A DNA stretch of 64,000 bases. It comes from Liolophura sinensis. Its lineage: Eukaryota > Mollusca > Polyplacophora > Chitonida > Chitonidae. Position numbers and translations under genes: made by a program. Position 1 is the stretch's first letter; each line of letters begins with the position of its first letter. Shown here one piece after another: positions 1 to 12,190 of the stretch. Location of the stretch: the NCBI RefSeq assembly GCF_032854445.1, contig NC_088295.1, positions 22,989,385 through 23,053,384 of the forward strand, given 5' to 3'. The notes under the pieces are model-generated. The model ran no database searches, was not told where the DNA came from, and saw only the letters and a program-made list of their open reading frames with translations.

Positions 1-153
1 CCTTGACCATACCACTATACCTCATACCTGAGAGAACCATAATAGAGGTGCCCATGACTAAGGCTGGGTAGGGGAGGAGAAAGGAGTGACAGGGGGATGT
101 GGTAAGATTACCTGTCACTGGCTTCGCTGTTCCTATCCAGGGGGTGTTAAGGG
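1..153 (-). CDS. Unrecognised gene A, candidate exon running off the left edge
   Basis: After acceptor TTTTCACAG at 154 the phase inherited from the 271 segment reads LNTPWIGTAKPVTGNL and stays open to base 1. Inside it lies a possible 48-nt in-frame intron (64-111, donor GTAATC, very pyrimidine-rich acceptor ending CCCAG), removal of which also keeps the frame open. No product recognised. Confidence 0.3.
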
Positions 154-270
154 CTGTGAAAACGAGCCCCAGATATTATTACACCACACATAATACCACA
201 GAGTAAAAAAAACTGTGACCATGTAAACACATGCATAACCCAGAGGTAATATACAACCAGGTAATCTTAC

Positions 271-509
271 ATATGCTTTCACAACAATTGCAAATACCAG
301 CAATGTGGCGTGTATGAACAGAGCTAACTCTCCTGATATCACAGTCACACCCAACACCAACCTTCACTTTCTGGAATTTCACAGCTCGTGTATGGTTTTC
401 ATGCTTAGGTCTCCAGCTCTCCATTAAAGAACACAAGTTTTCCACTTCAAAATCTACCGAAATTCCTTGAATTCGCTCTTCTTTATTCTGGTATATTCTA
501 CCAGGATTT
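271..509 (-). CDS. Unrecognised gene A, candidate exon near left edge
   Basis: An open stretch of 79 codons (NPGRIYQNKEERIQGISVDF onward; WRPKHENHTRAVKFQKVKVG; HTRHIAGICNCCESI) ends at donor ATAT/GTAAGA in phase 1. The acceptor at 510 (ATCAAG) lacks a good pyrimidine tract and would make a 54-nt intron, so the start is weak. A hydrophobic alternative frame over 133-360 (GELALFIHATLLVFAIVVKA) is also open and competes with this reading. Confidence 0.32.
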
Positions 510-563
510 CTTGATTTCAGGGTATTAATGGTTTTATTTGAAACACAAAAACTTGATACTTAC

Positions 564-672
564 ATGTACAAGCCTATGAATGAATCTGTATTTAATCCTG
601 TAGTAATTCCAGTCATGATTCTACCAGGTTTACAATGAACACACTCTAATTCTTCAACCTTTTCAACCACCT
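564..672 (-). CDS. Unrecognised gene A, candidate internal exon
   Basis: Acceptor AGTTGCAG and strong donor CAT/GTAAGT enclose 35 open codons reading VVEKVEELECVHCKPGRIMT then GITTGLNTDSFIGLY. Phases fit the upstream 5899 segment. The following intron would be only 54 nt if the next segment at 509 is real. If the donor is ignored, the frame ends at TAA two codons on, so a terminal exon is possible. Confidence 0.4.
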
Positions 673-1861
673 CTGCAACTTATAAAATGTGAAAATCTGC
701 CTAAAACAAGATAAAGGGTCAATTTTTTCTGCTACTGTACTCGTTATCAGAGGAAGTCTACAACAGGTGAGTTGATGGATTACTCAGACCTTGTGATGTT
801 CTCTACAGGTGGTCAAACTAACATACCTGCCCTCACCACCACTGACTCACTTTTTACTATTTTTTTTCGAAACTCTGTGCAGAGGAGAGTTTAAAGGGTT
901 GATGTTTTAAATTTTCGCTTAATTCATGTGAAGTTCTCTCGAATAGCTTCAGTAAAAATGTGGCATATGTACAAGTATATCAACCTGACATGACATCAAA
1001 ATGGCTCACAATCATTCATTTGGCAGACCACAACATCACAAAAGTGCTTATATTCATGATTTCTGAACAAAGAGGACGAGAGGAGGGTAGTGTGTGCGGA
1101 GAAAGGGGGGGGGGGGCATATATAATGTGGCTTTAATAGCAATATGTATGCAGTTCACCTTTAACTATACATATAAAAAGGCAAGTGTCAAAATGTACTA
1201 AAAGGGAAATCTAACAATGATTATACTTCTGTACAAAGATTCTAAACTGTGAAGCCTTGCACTGCTCGATGAGTTCAATATAAATGTATGTATTCACATT
1301 TAAAATAGTTCACGTTCATAACTGAGCTCTGGATTTCTGTGTATTTATATATGAAGTCATTTCGCAACACACATGATGTTATACAGACCAGCTACGTGCT
1401 TTAAAATGTACACTAAATCACCATTCACTCGACCCATGGAGGTATCACCTTACAAGCATGTGCACTGGGTCTTTGTTCCTGTTTCATTATCATAGGAGCA
1501 CCAGTCTACCTCTGGTCATCCTGAAATACAGCTAGAGGAGTGCAATCTGCTACTGCCTGTCACAGAGTACACATGGTCATATCCTTGACAGAGGCCATTG
1601 AAATGGGTTGAATGAGAACTTGAGGTCACAGGATTGTCACAGCTTCACATAAATGGTGACAACCAAGTAATAAACACCACAAATGGTTTTTTCCATGAGA
1701 GATCCTTGGTAGAATAAGCACTAACTCTGGAGTTGTAAATACAGTATATATAAGGTGTTCAGCCCGCCTCAACATTACATCAGATCTGTTAGTGTGTGCC
1801 TTGTGTAAATTTTAATGTGCCCCAAGCTTGAGTTATATCAAGTCTTCTCCTCTAGACAAAT

Positions 1862-2013
1862 GTATTTATTTACTTGATTGGTGTTTTTACGCCATACTCA
1901 AGAATATTTCACTTATACGACGGTGGCCAGCATTATGGTGGGGGAAATCCACGACAGGTTGCTGGGGATTCCCACGTACGAGCGGAGAGGAAGTCAGCAT
2001 GAGCTGGACCTAG
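1862..2013 (-). repeat. SINE copy, head-truncated, same family as 5231-5493
   Basis: The tail TATTTATTTACTTGATTGGT, the GCCATACTCAAGAATATTTC domain and the CAGCATGAGCTGGAC core are present. The tRNA-like head is missing on the right, and the middle has internal deletions. Confidence 0.85.
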
Positions 2014-2542
2014 ACAAATTTAATATCCACACTTCTTCTCTTGAAATTAGGTGACACCGATTTATTGTTAAATCTGATGGGCAAGCTCACACTAAATACA
2101 AAAATGGCATAAAGGTAAAATTGAAAATCCTATCTTTTTATTTTGTCCTATGTTATAATTTTCCTGATTTTCAATGCTTTTGTAATGGTTTTGGTGCCCT
2201 AATGTAAACTGACAGAAGGCCGTATACTAGTCACTGGTAACATGTGTAACCATTTGCTAACTATCACAATGTTACCCTTGTCCTGGTTTTACCCTCTTAG
2301 ATGCTGTAGTCTTTCATATTATATTTTTACACTGGGGAAACCACTAATCTTTTGCAAGTTACTACTGACCTTTACCATGTGTGACACCCTGACTTGCATG
2401 CCATAATGGTGGAAAAGTAGTCATCAAAAAAGAAATTACTGCTCAAACTCTCTCATGAGTGTTGTTGACCACTTATTACCACCTGTTAGTTTAACAAACA
2501 AGGAGAGAAGAATCTATAAGTTGCTCTTCAGACTGAACCTGA

Positions 2543-3067
<525 letters not shown>

Positions 3068-5230
3068 TGGTTTCCTAGATGAATGAATGCTTGGGATTTA
3101 ACGTCATTCTCCTAGATAAATGAATGAATGAATGATTATGGCTTACCACCACATCAGCAATGTTTCAACCATATGGTGGCTATTGATGAAATTGTTAACT
3201 GTGTATATAAGTAAATGTGAGGAACTGTTTTGATCACACTGACTAAAATCTCTGGGTGTCCTCAGGGTGAATTCCGTTCATCTCATGTTCTCTTCTTAGC
3301 CTATCTCAACGATTCATCAACACCAGTTATCTGTTCCTTATCATACTCCTGGATAAAATCAAATTCTTATGACAAAATATTATTATCATGTACCTGAATT
3401 TACTTATCCTTAGTCTGCCTTTTAATGATCTCGCTCACTGATAATAGCCACCTATGATACTGATGCTATCACTAAGCTTCACCTCACGGCTATCACTTAT
3501 TAATTCAGGTTGAAAATTTCCTCCCCTGGGGAAAAGTTCCCCCAGAAGGTGATAGCTTCTCAAAGCTTTAGATCCTGGTTACTGTTCTCTCTCAGATCAC
3601 AGCAGACAGATAATACAGTCTGTCCACTCCAGCAGGGGAACAGGGCTTGTACAAATACACTGATATTTCTCTGCCCCCAAATGCAAATATTGACCTTCCT
3701 CTTCAGTTGACAATATAAATACACAACTACCCTCATCTGTCCATGAGTGGAAACCTACCTCTTATTATCCACAGTCCACTTTGTCTCAGTTTTAATATTC
3801 CAGAAGAACGACTCTTAATGGTAAGAGATAACAGATATATCACAATACACAATAAATCACTTATTTCCTCTACAATCCTATAGTGAAACTGCCACCTCGC
3901 CACCCAGGAACAGGCACTTTTTGCAGAACATGTACACACATATATATATATTCATACTTTGACCAAGCCTTGATAGTTACATACACGCAGAATCACCTGA
4001 TATTAAGGCCCTCCTATAAGTTTAGTCATGTTGCCAAACTCCTGTGTGAAACGCCCAAGCCATAGACCTGAAACTACAGGTACACACCCACATGTCCACA
4101 AGACCATAACACACAGCCTAGCAAATTGTCAGCTTTTGACTTCTAAATCTAGGACAACCAACGCCTATTTTTACAAGCCTCCCCCAAGAACAGGTATGCA
4201 AACAGTCCTACAGAATCTAGACCATATATGAACAACCTTATCCTTACACAAGGAAAGTGTATACCAAAATTGGGAGATAATAACTTTCCACTGTTGGGCA
4301 CACCCAAAATCAGTCCTTTGATATTACTACACTTTGCAGTAGTCAAGTTCCCATTAACAAACTCACACATACACATGTACATGTGCCTCTTCTTGAGGTT
4401 CCAGGATTCATTTCCTTGATAAATTATGAGTAGAAAGCTGTTCATCTACACTTATATTTATTCCAAGACTAAGAATTTAGAAACCAAACTGTTAGTCTGG
4501 CTGCACACAGGTAAATGTCAATACTTGGGCACCCATGAAAAATGTGCTGTATGACATCACAACATTACAATGTTCTCAACAACCTACATGTACAATCTAC
4601 TATATGATTTTTCAGAATAACCACAACAATTAGATCATTTCAACAGACTGATATCAAAGACTGACACATTAATTCCACTATGCAGCCTCATGGGTGAGAA
4701 AAAAAAAGATTTTACTGACTTGAGACACAACAGAAGTACTTTGGTAACAATGGTTTTTCATTGCAAGAAAACAACAGCATAGCCAATGTCCTAATTAAAA
4801 CTGGCGCTCAATAAAATAGTATTAAGTGCATGATTTACCTGGATGAAATTCGAGCATATAACGTATTCGTCTCTTCGCTTATTGGTAGCTACCAATCCCG
4901 ACTCTCTTATCACAATCCCACACATTTTAATAAAAACATAGGAGGATTTCTCAGATCATGTGATAGCACATCTCTCCTACAGGATTTTCCTAAGTAATTT
5001 TAGAGCTTGATGAAGTGCCCTATATCAGATTATTGAGTATAATCAATAAGCTTCATTTTCCCCTAACTGAATTAAATGTGCATTCTCTTATATACTGAGT
5101 TCATTAATATATTATCATTATCCCATAGGCTAAAGAGTAACTGAAAGTATCTGCACATATAAACATTTATTTCAATAACAAATCACAAACACATAGAATT
5201 TTTAAGAAGTTCACTATAATTCATTTTATA

Positions 5231-5493
5231 TTTCTTTACTTGATTGGTGTTTTACGCCATACTCAAGATTACTTCAGTTATTCAACAGCAGCCAGCGTTA
5301 TGGTCAGAGGAATCCGGTCAGAGCACGGGGGGAACCCATGACCATCTGCAGGCTGCTGGAAGAACCTCCTACATATGGCCAGAGAGGAAGCCAGCATGAG
5401 CTGGACTTGAACTCACAGCGACTGCATTGATGAGACTATACTGAGTCATTGCGCCTCTCTGGCACGTTGACCACCTCGCCCACGGAGGCCCTC
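5231..5493 (-). repeat. Full-length tRNA-headed SINE with target-site duplication
   Basis: Minus-strand orientation. The head at the right end reads GAGGGCCTCCGTGGGCGAGG, tRNA-like, with a B-box-like GTGAGTTCAAGTCC. The body contains the AGCTCATGCTGGCTTCCTCT core, and the 3' end reads GGCGTAAAACACCAATCAAG plus an A/T-rich tail. It is flanked by a perfect 14-bp direct repeat TAATTCATTTTATA (5217-5230 and 5494-5507), the signature of LINE-mediated insertion. Confidence 0.93.
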
Positions 5494-5898
5494 TAATTCA
5501 TTTTATAAACCGTAATACCAGGCCGTTCTGTTAATCTACTATAGCAGATATGTACACCTAAGTAATTGCTTCATAGTAACTCTTTAACACGACTGTATGA
5601 GAAAGATTTAATGTTCTGATGGTAAAATTCTCTACTGAATGGTCATATCACTTCTTCGTCAGTTCTGGAACTACAGGTACAAAGGCAAAAAGTTTTCTGT
5701 TATATTAATATATGGCTCCATACATTTTTCATCAACCTATTTATGTATAGTATATGATCAATAAATCACCAGCTCTCACATATGCATGCATGATGTCATA
5801 AATACAAAAATCAATCGGACTTGTGCAAAACAGTAACAGATCTGGGATAAACAGGGCAGAGTATACCTGTACTAGAAGTGTCTGGTTGGTGTGCTTAC

Positions 5899-5966
5899 CT
5901 CTGCCACATCTACAATGAGTTATAGGCCAGGAATTACAGTGCCTGAAACTGTTACCCAATACAACC
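5899..5966 (-). CDS. Unrecognised gene A, candidate internal exon with Cys/His cluster
   Basis: Acceptor TTCGCAG at 5967 (an alternative acceptor TTTCAG would start the exon at 5942) and donor AGAG/GTAAGC. Either start gives the phase needed after the 6388 segment, and the end phase fits the 672 segment. The reading VVLGNSFRHCNSWPITHCRC is rich in Cys and His and, joined to the next exon (ECVHC), could form a small metal-binding site; that is inference. Confidence 0.35.
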
Positions 5967-6387
5967 CTGCGAATAATACATTGGCAATTGTTGTGTGAAA
6001 CCACCTTAAATACTTAACCTATACTCGTACCAAGTTCAGCTAGTTAGCAGCTGTATTTGACTGCACATTTCACCTGATTTAGTGATCAAGACATGGATCA
6101 CGACATCTGGCTCATCACACCTGCGTACAAGTGTACAGGCATGAAGAGTGTATGTTGAATTGAGTGTACTTCAGTCTGAATACCAACAGTATAATCGATC
6201 TACAATCTCAGATTTTGTCTTGATCTGGACAAGTAAATTAGACAGCTTCTGTTCATGTATTGCCAAAAAAAATAGACATCTTGTTAAAGGCTCTATCAAA
6301 TGAAAGCTCATACATAATACTGAAGTTTTTTTTTTTTAAAGCATCATCACAATAAAGAACACTGAAGAATTTAATAAATAAACTTAC

Positions 6388-6528
6388 CTGAAGAACCGTA
6401 AGATATTGTTAAATTTGCATAAAAAATCACAGGTAAGTCCTATCACCGTCTCCACATTCTTAGCAATGGTTGGGTTTAAAACAGATTCAATACGTGTGGT
6501 GACAAAGTCAAAGAGTAAAGTAGGGCCC
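6388..6528 (-). CDS. Unrecognised gene A, internal exon
   Basis: Acceptor TTTACAG, donor TTCAG/GTAAGT, 141 nt. The first base completes the codon left open by the previous exon. It then reads GPTLLFDFVTTRIESVLNPT, IAKNVETVIGLTCDFLCKFN and NILRFF without a stop, ending in phase 2. This is the most protein-like of the gene A segments, with regularly spaced hydrophobic residues suggesting helices. I cannot assign a family from it. Confidence 0.6.
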
Positions 6529-7831
6529 CTGTAAATTCCTTCTGTCCACAACGAGGACTAGACTAACTTACCACATGCCCAGTGACATACACTAGTAAAC
6601 ATGTGACTGGCCAGTAGACAAAACAGCTGTGTACAGGTGAGCGGACGTTCCCTTTGAGCAGCTACAAAATTACAGGTGTTACCAGGTGTGTTTTAAAACA
6701 GTATCTGGTCAGAAGTGGACAAGCTGGAGCTCTTCCACTGCCCACCGCCACAGGACGGCAGCTTATCGATCCAGCTACAACTACTACAGTAATGGAATAG
6801 CCATGTCATTAGTTACAAAACACATGTCTATGTGGTTGGGTGTACCTGTGTGTTACAGCTAATTACTACCACATGTACTTAACCACAGCAACAATTCAGC
6901 TACAGTCACTCAGTCTTAACACTTCCATACACAATTTCAAAGAGAAAACCATCAACCCTGATAAGCACAAGGTCACGCTCAGTGTTGAGCCTGTCTTTCC
7001 CAGACCTGTCAAAATGGGTGCCTGAATTAGCCTTCAGATCTACAAATTAACTTTGACACGACGAATCAATAGGAGCACAAAGTAAATTAATCTGCTTAAT
7101 GAATATTCACATTTGCATTCAGCATTTATACATATAGCCTTGAAGACTACATTTTGAAAAGATAAAAACAACTCTTGATAAAAATCTATTCACAGGAGGA
7201 CCATTTTCAGAGAGCAAAAACAGTTTAAAAACCACAATAATGAAGGTGTATAAATCTAAATGAGCAGATGACAACACTGGAACCGCTATAAACATCAGTT
7301 ATATCACAGGAAATGCTATAAACTATAGTCTCTCCATCTCGGACATTTCAATCTAGTCAATTGTCATAAAAAGTGTACACCATAAGTTAGGTGTAAAATT
7401 CTGACCACCTGTGAAGAACACATGATCAATCAAGTCAGACAGTTATCAGAAAAAACAACAGGACACTTTCCTATAACTTCCTCCCCCCCCCCCCCCCACC
7501 AAAAAAAAAAAACGTCTAAAGCTCTAATTTAATGAAAGTAGAGTTGACCTGATGTATGTAATAGCTAAATATTGGATAAAGGTATTATTGAATTCAAGTT
7601 ATTTGATTAGGTTTGACTTATTTAGTCACTCGTATGTACACATGTATTTTATATATTCTGTATATAAATAACTCTTTCGTGAATGTGTGTATGCATGAGA
7701 GATTCAAGGAGGATTGGTCTTGTAACTCACTGATCTCCCTCAGAAAATAAAGTATTATATTATTATTATTATTACTATTATATATTTTATAAACTCAGTA
7801 AATACAGATGGGAATAAAGCTTCATGCTTAC

Positions 7832-7947
7832 TGTAATTCTTCAACCTTTTCACGTTTGTTCAAGCACATTCTGAAGGCATTATTCTGCGCTGACCGATAC
7901 GTTTTGTGAAGCCTTAAAACTGGCAATTCCAAACATGGAGTTATGTC
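7832..7947 (-). CDS. Unrecognised gene A, internal exon
   Basis: Acceptor TTTTGTAG, then 38 open codons including DITPCLELPVLRLHKTYRSA and NNAFRMCLNKREKVEEL, ending in phase 2 at donor ACA/GTAAGC. If the donor were not used, the frame would stop at once after one more residue, so this could also be a terminal exon. The phase matches the segment at 6528-6388, which supports splicing. Confidence 0.55.
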
Positions 7948-8027
7948 CTACAAAATCAAATTAAAAATAAGCATAAAATGCACTGAAAGTTGCTCTTTCA
8001 TATGCCAAAAAGTTGAGGAATTTGGGT

Positions 8028-8096
8028 ATATATTTGATTGGTTGTTTATATCATACTTCTGAATATTTCACTCAACTGACCGCTGCAAGGTTAATG
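8028..8096 (-). repeat. Decayed SINE tail fragment
   Basis: TTGATTGGTTGTTTATATCA followed by TTCTGAATATTTCACTCAAC aligns with the 3' domain of the common SINE family; the rest is lost. Confidence 0.5.
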
Positions 8097-8459
8097 GATT
8101 CTGTCAGATAGAAAACAGAAACTTGATAAAGACAAGCTTGAAGAAGCCAGTATCATTTGCTAAATGCCAGACAAAAACTCCCTTACAATAGAATCTGGAT
8201 GTCCAAAATACTCCCTTTCTGACCCCCTAACATTTACAAAAAATATTTCAGCATGAAAATATAACTTAACACTATGAAGATATAACTCATGATGGTAAAT
8301 CAAATAACTGACTAAAAAAATAGTAATATATGCATACTGAAATACAGAACATTTGGTTCAACATCACCATAATGAAATACGTTTCCAGCTTGCCAAATTT
8401 AGCTCTATGCATGAAAAGCATTATTAGAGCATGTACATGGATGTGGTAACAAAGTAATA

Positions 8460-8900
8460 ATCAGACTGTCATTATTAACCATGTAGATATTTAGATGATA
8501 TAAAAAGATATATGCAAAGTTTCAGGGAAATCAGTGCAGTACTCCAGCGGAAGTTGCATGGACAAAGTCTGCGTACATGGAAATCCATTAATGCCTGAGT
8601 ACCTGAATGGGAGTAATTATGAAAATAATCATATATACAAGGATTTATGCCAAGTTTCATGCAAATAGGTTCAGTACTTTAGCAAGAGTTGCCTGGAAAA
8701 ATCTGAATACAGGGAAAAGCACTATTCCGTAAAGTCCTAAATGACGGGTAATTGGGTAATTATGAAAAAATTAACAGACCATCATTAAACTTAGTGTGCA
8801 CAAGTTCAGATAATAGGCAAGATGTATGGTAAGTTCCATCAAAATTGGCACAGTAGTTTGGGAGGAGATGCATGGACAAAATCGTGTCTGACACTCAGAC
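8460..8900. repeat. Degenerate ~150-bp repeat, about 3 copies
   Basis: Copies near 8515, 8645 and 8820 share AAGTTTCA/AAGTTCCA, a CAGTACT/CAGTAGTTT core, and GTTGCATGGACAAA or close variants. They occur at roughly 130-180 bp spacing and are interrupted by AATTATGAAAA stretches. It looks like an old satellite-like or transposon-end repeat. Confidence 0.55.
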
Positions 8901-9317
8901 CAATTGACGACATAATCTGTTCATTTATTCCCCACACAGGCAGCAATAAACGTTTGTCTTGACTGCTTTCATATTTGTCATACGTTTTTAAAGGTACATG
9001 TACTTTGATGAAGGTTTACCAACACTGCATGGTAAAACAAAAAAGGAGAGGGGCACAAGGATACGCAACCAATGTTAAATATACACCCAAATCAGTTATT
9101 TTTACCCATGCCATGGAACCACGATTTTTGTTCCGAAAAAACAAGCATTGTAGACTTGATGATCAAATGACTGTCACTAATGACTTTTCACAATACTATC
9201 TTTTTTTGGTATGTAAAAATCTAACATGAAATGATATTATGACGATCTAAGATCATACAACAATTGAACATGGCTCATCTATTTCACAAGGACATACTCT
9301 GTATTTTACCAAAAAGT

Positions 9318-9480
9318 TTAGCTTTTTCCAACTTGGCTTATTTCTCACTGATTCATCCATTTCTAATTAGAAAAACTCAAGTGTTGGTTTCAAAAGTAAT
9401 CAGCTTAACGCCTTTATTTGCTTCCGAAAGGGCATTTTTTACATACCAAATTTATTTGATACAAACTATGCTAAGTTTGC
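9318..9480 (+). repeat. Dispersed repeat, copy 1 (second copy at about 34728-34900)
   Basis: Shares AGAAAAACTCAAGTGTTGGT, GCATTTTTTACATACCAA and intervening order with a copy in DRG2 intron 4 around 34790-34875 in the same orientation. It explains the spurious ORF in this stretch. Confidence 0.6.
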
Positions 9481-10093
9481 TAACACATGTACATGTATAT
9501 GTGGATCTATTAAAGGGCAGTGGCTTTAATTCCCATACTCCCGGATTAGAGATGACCAGGCTGTTGACTGATGTGTACAGATGAGTGCTACATTAAGCAT
9601 GAGCTTCAAATACATCATAATGGTAACAGAGAGCAGACAATCAAGCCAGAGGACGAACTCGGCACGATACACAACTTCTGTTTGCATGCAGGTGATCCAT
9701 TCACAGGACTCAGCATGCTCGTATATACCAGTACAAATACACAGGTAGGTAGTCCGAGCATGATAGCCATGAATGTCCATCTGTCTGTATTCAGTCTTAG
9801 AGCACATTCATAGCTCACTCAGCACCAGGCCTCATTCTTCTGACCTCCACAGAAAACCTGTCTAACAACTTATCCCTGCCGGCATTACAGGTGTACAGTG
9901 TTGGTAATGCACACCTAGGCCCCGGACACAGGCACGGATTATGCATTCCACTCAAATATAGTTATACCATTTTGACAGCACACACTAAGCTGGCAAAAGC
10001 ACATATTATTTGGTCAAGGCTTATAGTGCATACCTTTATACATAATAATCCATGATTTGCCTTCATCAAATGGGCATTCTGGTCATAACTTAC

Positions 10094-10152
10094 ATGTAAT
10101 GCAGTGAAGACTGTGAGCAGGTCTTCCCACCTACAAGTCAACCACAAGCTGA
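10094..10152 (-). CDS. Unrecognised gene A, internal exon
   Basis: A strong acceptor (pyrimidine-rich, ending ATTGCAG) and a strong donor (CAT/GTAAGT) enclose 59 nt. In the phase set by the preceding segment it reads SLWLTCRWEDLLTVFTALH and ends in phase 0, which fits the start of the next segment at 7947. The other two frames contain or abut stops. No family recognised. Confidence 0.5.
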
Positions 10153-10334
10153 CTGCAATATGGAGGTAATACAAGAATCCAGGTCTGTTATTCTCAGTGG
10201 ACGAGGTAAACATGAAGGGTGAATTACAGGAAAAGACCTCTAAAAATTGATGTAGGTGTCACAAAATAAATCACTAAAAACTATGCCTAACTATACTTTC
10301 ATTGATTTTTTTAGTTTTTTTGCTTAATTTAAAG

Positions 10335-10609
10335 GCATTCAAACATTTGAATCCTAAGGTGGGATTTATGAACCAAACGATCACAGTTTAGGAACTCTGA
10401 CGTCATAGGAAGGTTTTCCAAATCTAATCATGACAATGAATGTTGGAATAACTCTTTTTACCCATGAGTAAAAGATTACTGAAATTAAGTTCTCAAACAT
10501 TTCTTCCGTCTGGTGAACATGAGGAAAAAAAGGCAATGTGACGTCAGAGTTCCTAGATACTGTCAATATGGCTCATAAAGCTCACCATAGTATTCAAATA
10601 TTTGAATGC
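10335..10609. mobile_element. MITE-like element with ~72-bp terminal inverted repeats
   Basis: The left arm (10335-10406) runs from GCATTCAAACATTTGAATCC to AGGAACTCTGACGTCAT. The right arm (10536-10609) is its imperfect reverse complement (ATGTGACGTCAGAGTTCCTA through ATTCAAATATTTGAATGC). The 130-bp centre has no ORF. Length, arm structure and absence of coding fit a non-autonomous DNA transposon. No clear target-site duplication was found, so the superfamily is open. Confidence 0.8.
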
Positions 10610-10937
10610 ATTTCAACACTCATAAAAAAATGTGAAAAAAAAAAAAAAATAAATAAAAGTATTTTTACTCATAATTTTCAGTTGTCTGTATGATGAACCT
10701 TGCTTCACATCTTAGTTTTCTTTTACTTTATTGTATTCTGTGGTAATGATTAATATAAGGGTTAGGGTAACCAAACCAAATTAAGGCTTGAACAAATTCC
10801 TGAGATGAATACATACATCTTGGTTTTGGTCAAAATAGGTTTTTGCATAATTTAAGAGACAATACTAATATGGCACCAGCTCCATCATGTGTTCCTGCTG
10901 TCGTTTCAAAGTGTACTTCAAAAATCAATTCAATTCA

Positions 10938-11262
10938 TTTCATTGCTGTTTAATGCCATACTCAGGAATTTGTCACTTACACGATAGCTTTCATGTTTAC
11001 GTGTGGAGGTAATTTTCCAGTGTAAATCACAGACAACTGGAAAGTTATTAAAGATCTTTTATACATATGACATACAGACTCTGAGGCCATATTGGTGGAA
11101 AACAAGTTGTTTTAAATGCCTTTATATCTCCAGAACAGACCAATGAACACCATAAACCCCTTTAATCACAAAAAGCCTAACCAACGGTGACACTTTGAAT
11201 CTAGAAATTTCCTGTCAACAGCTGGGATTGAACTCACACATTGTGTGCCTCATGGTTGCAGT
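10938..11262 (-). repeat. Probable decayed tRNA-derived SINE
   Basis: A tail-like TTTCATTGCTGTTTAATGCC and ACTCAGGAATTTGTCACTTA domain lies at the left; a B-box-like GTGTGAGTTCAATCCCAG lies at the right on the minus strand. The middle is unrecognised. Confidence 0.45.
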
Positions 11263-11531
11263 CGAACATGACCACACCCTCGTTTCAACGATCAATCAAA
11301 AAAAACTCGCACAATTACATAGGTATTTAAACCTATTTCGATTTTTTTCATTAAATGTGTACGCCTACATGACAGAATTCTCAAAAATAGAAAAGATATA
11401 ATGCATATAGCACAATTAAAGTATACATCGGCTGCCATTGGGTGTACTTGTGCACTGTGTGAATGAAGATATTGCCACATCTCAATGGATCAGCTTAATC
11501 AGGGCTCTCATGCAAACTTCACAAGTCACAC

Positions 11532-11712
11532 CTAGATTTTGAGCCCATACAGACTCATATTGTACATTGTGTTCATGTAGATCTGCTCGCATATCCGCAA
11601 TATCTTCTTGCCATTTAATAAGACTGTCTGAATCAGCAATAATACCCAATTCAACACTTCTGCCTTTAATGACCACCCTAGAATTGACTTCAGACCATTC
11701 ACTCCACACACA
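11532..11712 (-). CDS. Unrecognised gene A, internal exon
   Basis: Acceptor TATTCAG, 60 open codons starting in phase 0, donor CTAG/GTGTGA in phase 1. The reading includes WSEWSEVNSRVVIKG, DSDSLIKWQEDIADM and HNVQYESVWAQNL, with mixed charged and hydrophobic composition typical of a soluble helical protein. The one-frame-over reading is also open for most of the exon but runs into a stop at the donor, so the first frame is preferred. The end phase matches the next segment at 10152-10094. No family recognised. Confidence 0.55.
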
Positions 11713-12116
11713 CTGAATACAACACTTAAGTCTTAATTACACTACTATTGACAACCACAAATCTGGGATTCAATTCTGCAGCTGACATACATTTTACATG
11801 ACAGACTACTCCACTGCGTGAAAAACTGTAATGTACCCAATTTGCTCATAATTATTTTATCGTTACACCTTGTAAACCCACTGGTCAAGTCCTAGAACTG
11901 ATCTATACCAAGTACCAACAGACTGTAGACCCTGTACTGCCCTTACAAGTTAGTCTCTCGACAAGAATCCCAAGCCATTAACTAAAGGGTGTACGTACAT
12001 CTACTTTCAGGTTTTTAAGTTCTGTTTGGAAAAACAGTTTTCCAAAATAGTGTAGGACATGCAAATCTGTGGCATTATATTTATTACACAATGCAGATTC
12101 AGATTCGCATACTGCC

Positions 12117-12190
12117 TGAAAGGAAGCTAGCATGAGCTGGATTTGATCTCACAGCAACCGCATTGGTGAGAGGCTCACTGTGCCTCACAA
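12117..12190 (-). repeat. SINE fragment (core and head part)
   Basis: Matches the core of the same family: GGAAGCTAGCATGAGCTGGA, then CTCACAGCAACCGCATTGGT and GAGAGGCTCA. Confidence 0.75.

Noticed and set aside
3510-3710. Minus-strand reading GREISVYLYKPCSPAGVDRL resembling a beta-propeller blade
   Set aside because: Stops in all frames before any donor and no phase-compatible acceptor.
9526-9818. Overlapping ORFs on both strands
   Set aside because: Several frames open at once with no consistent splice boundaries; no support for any one.
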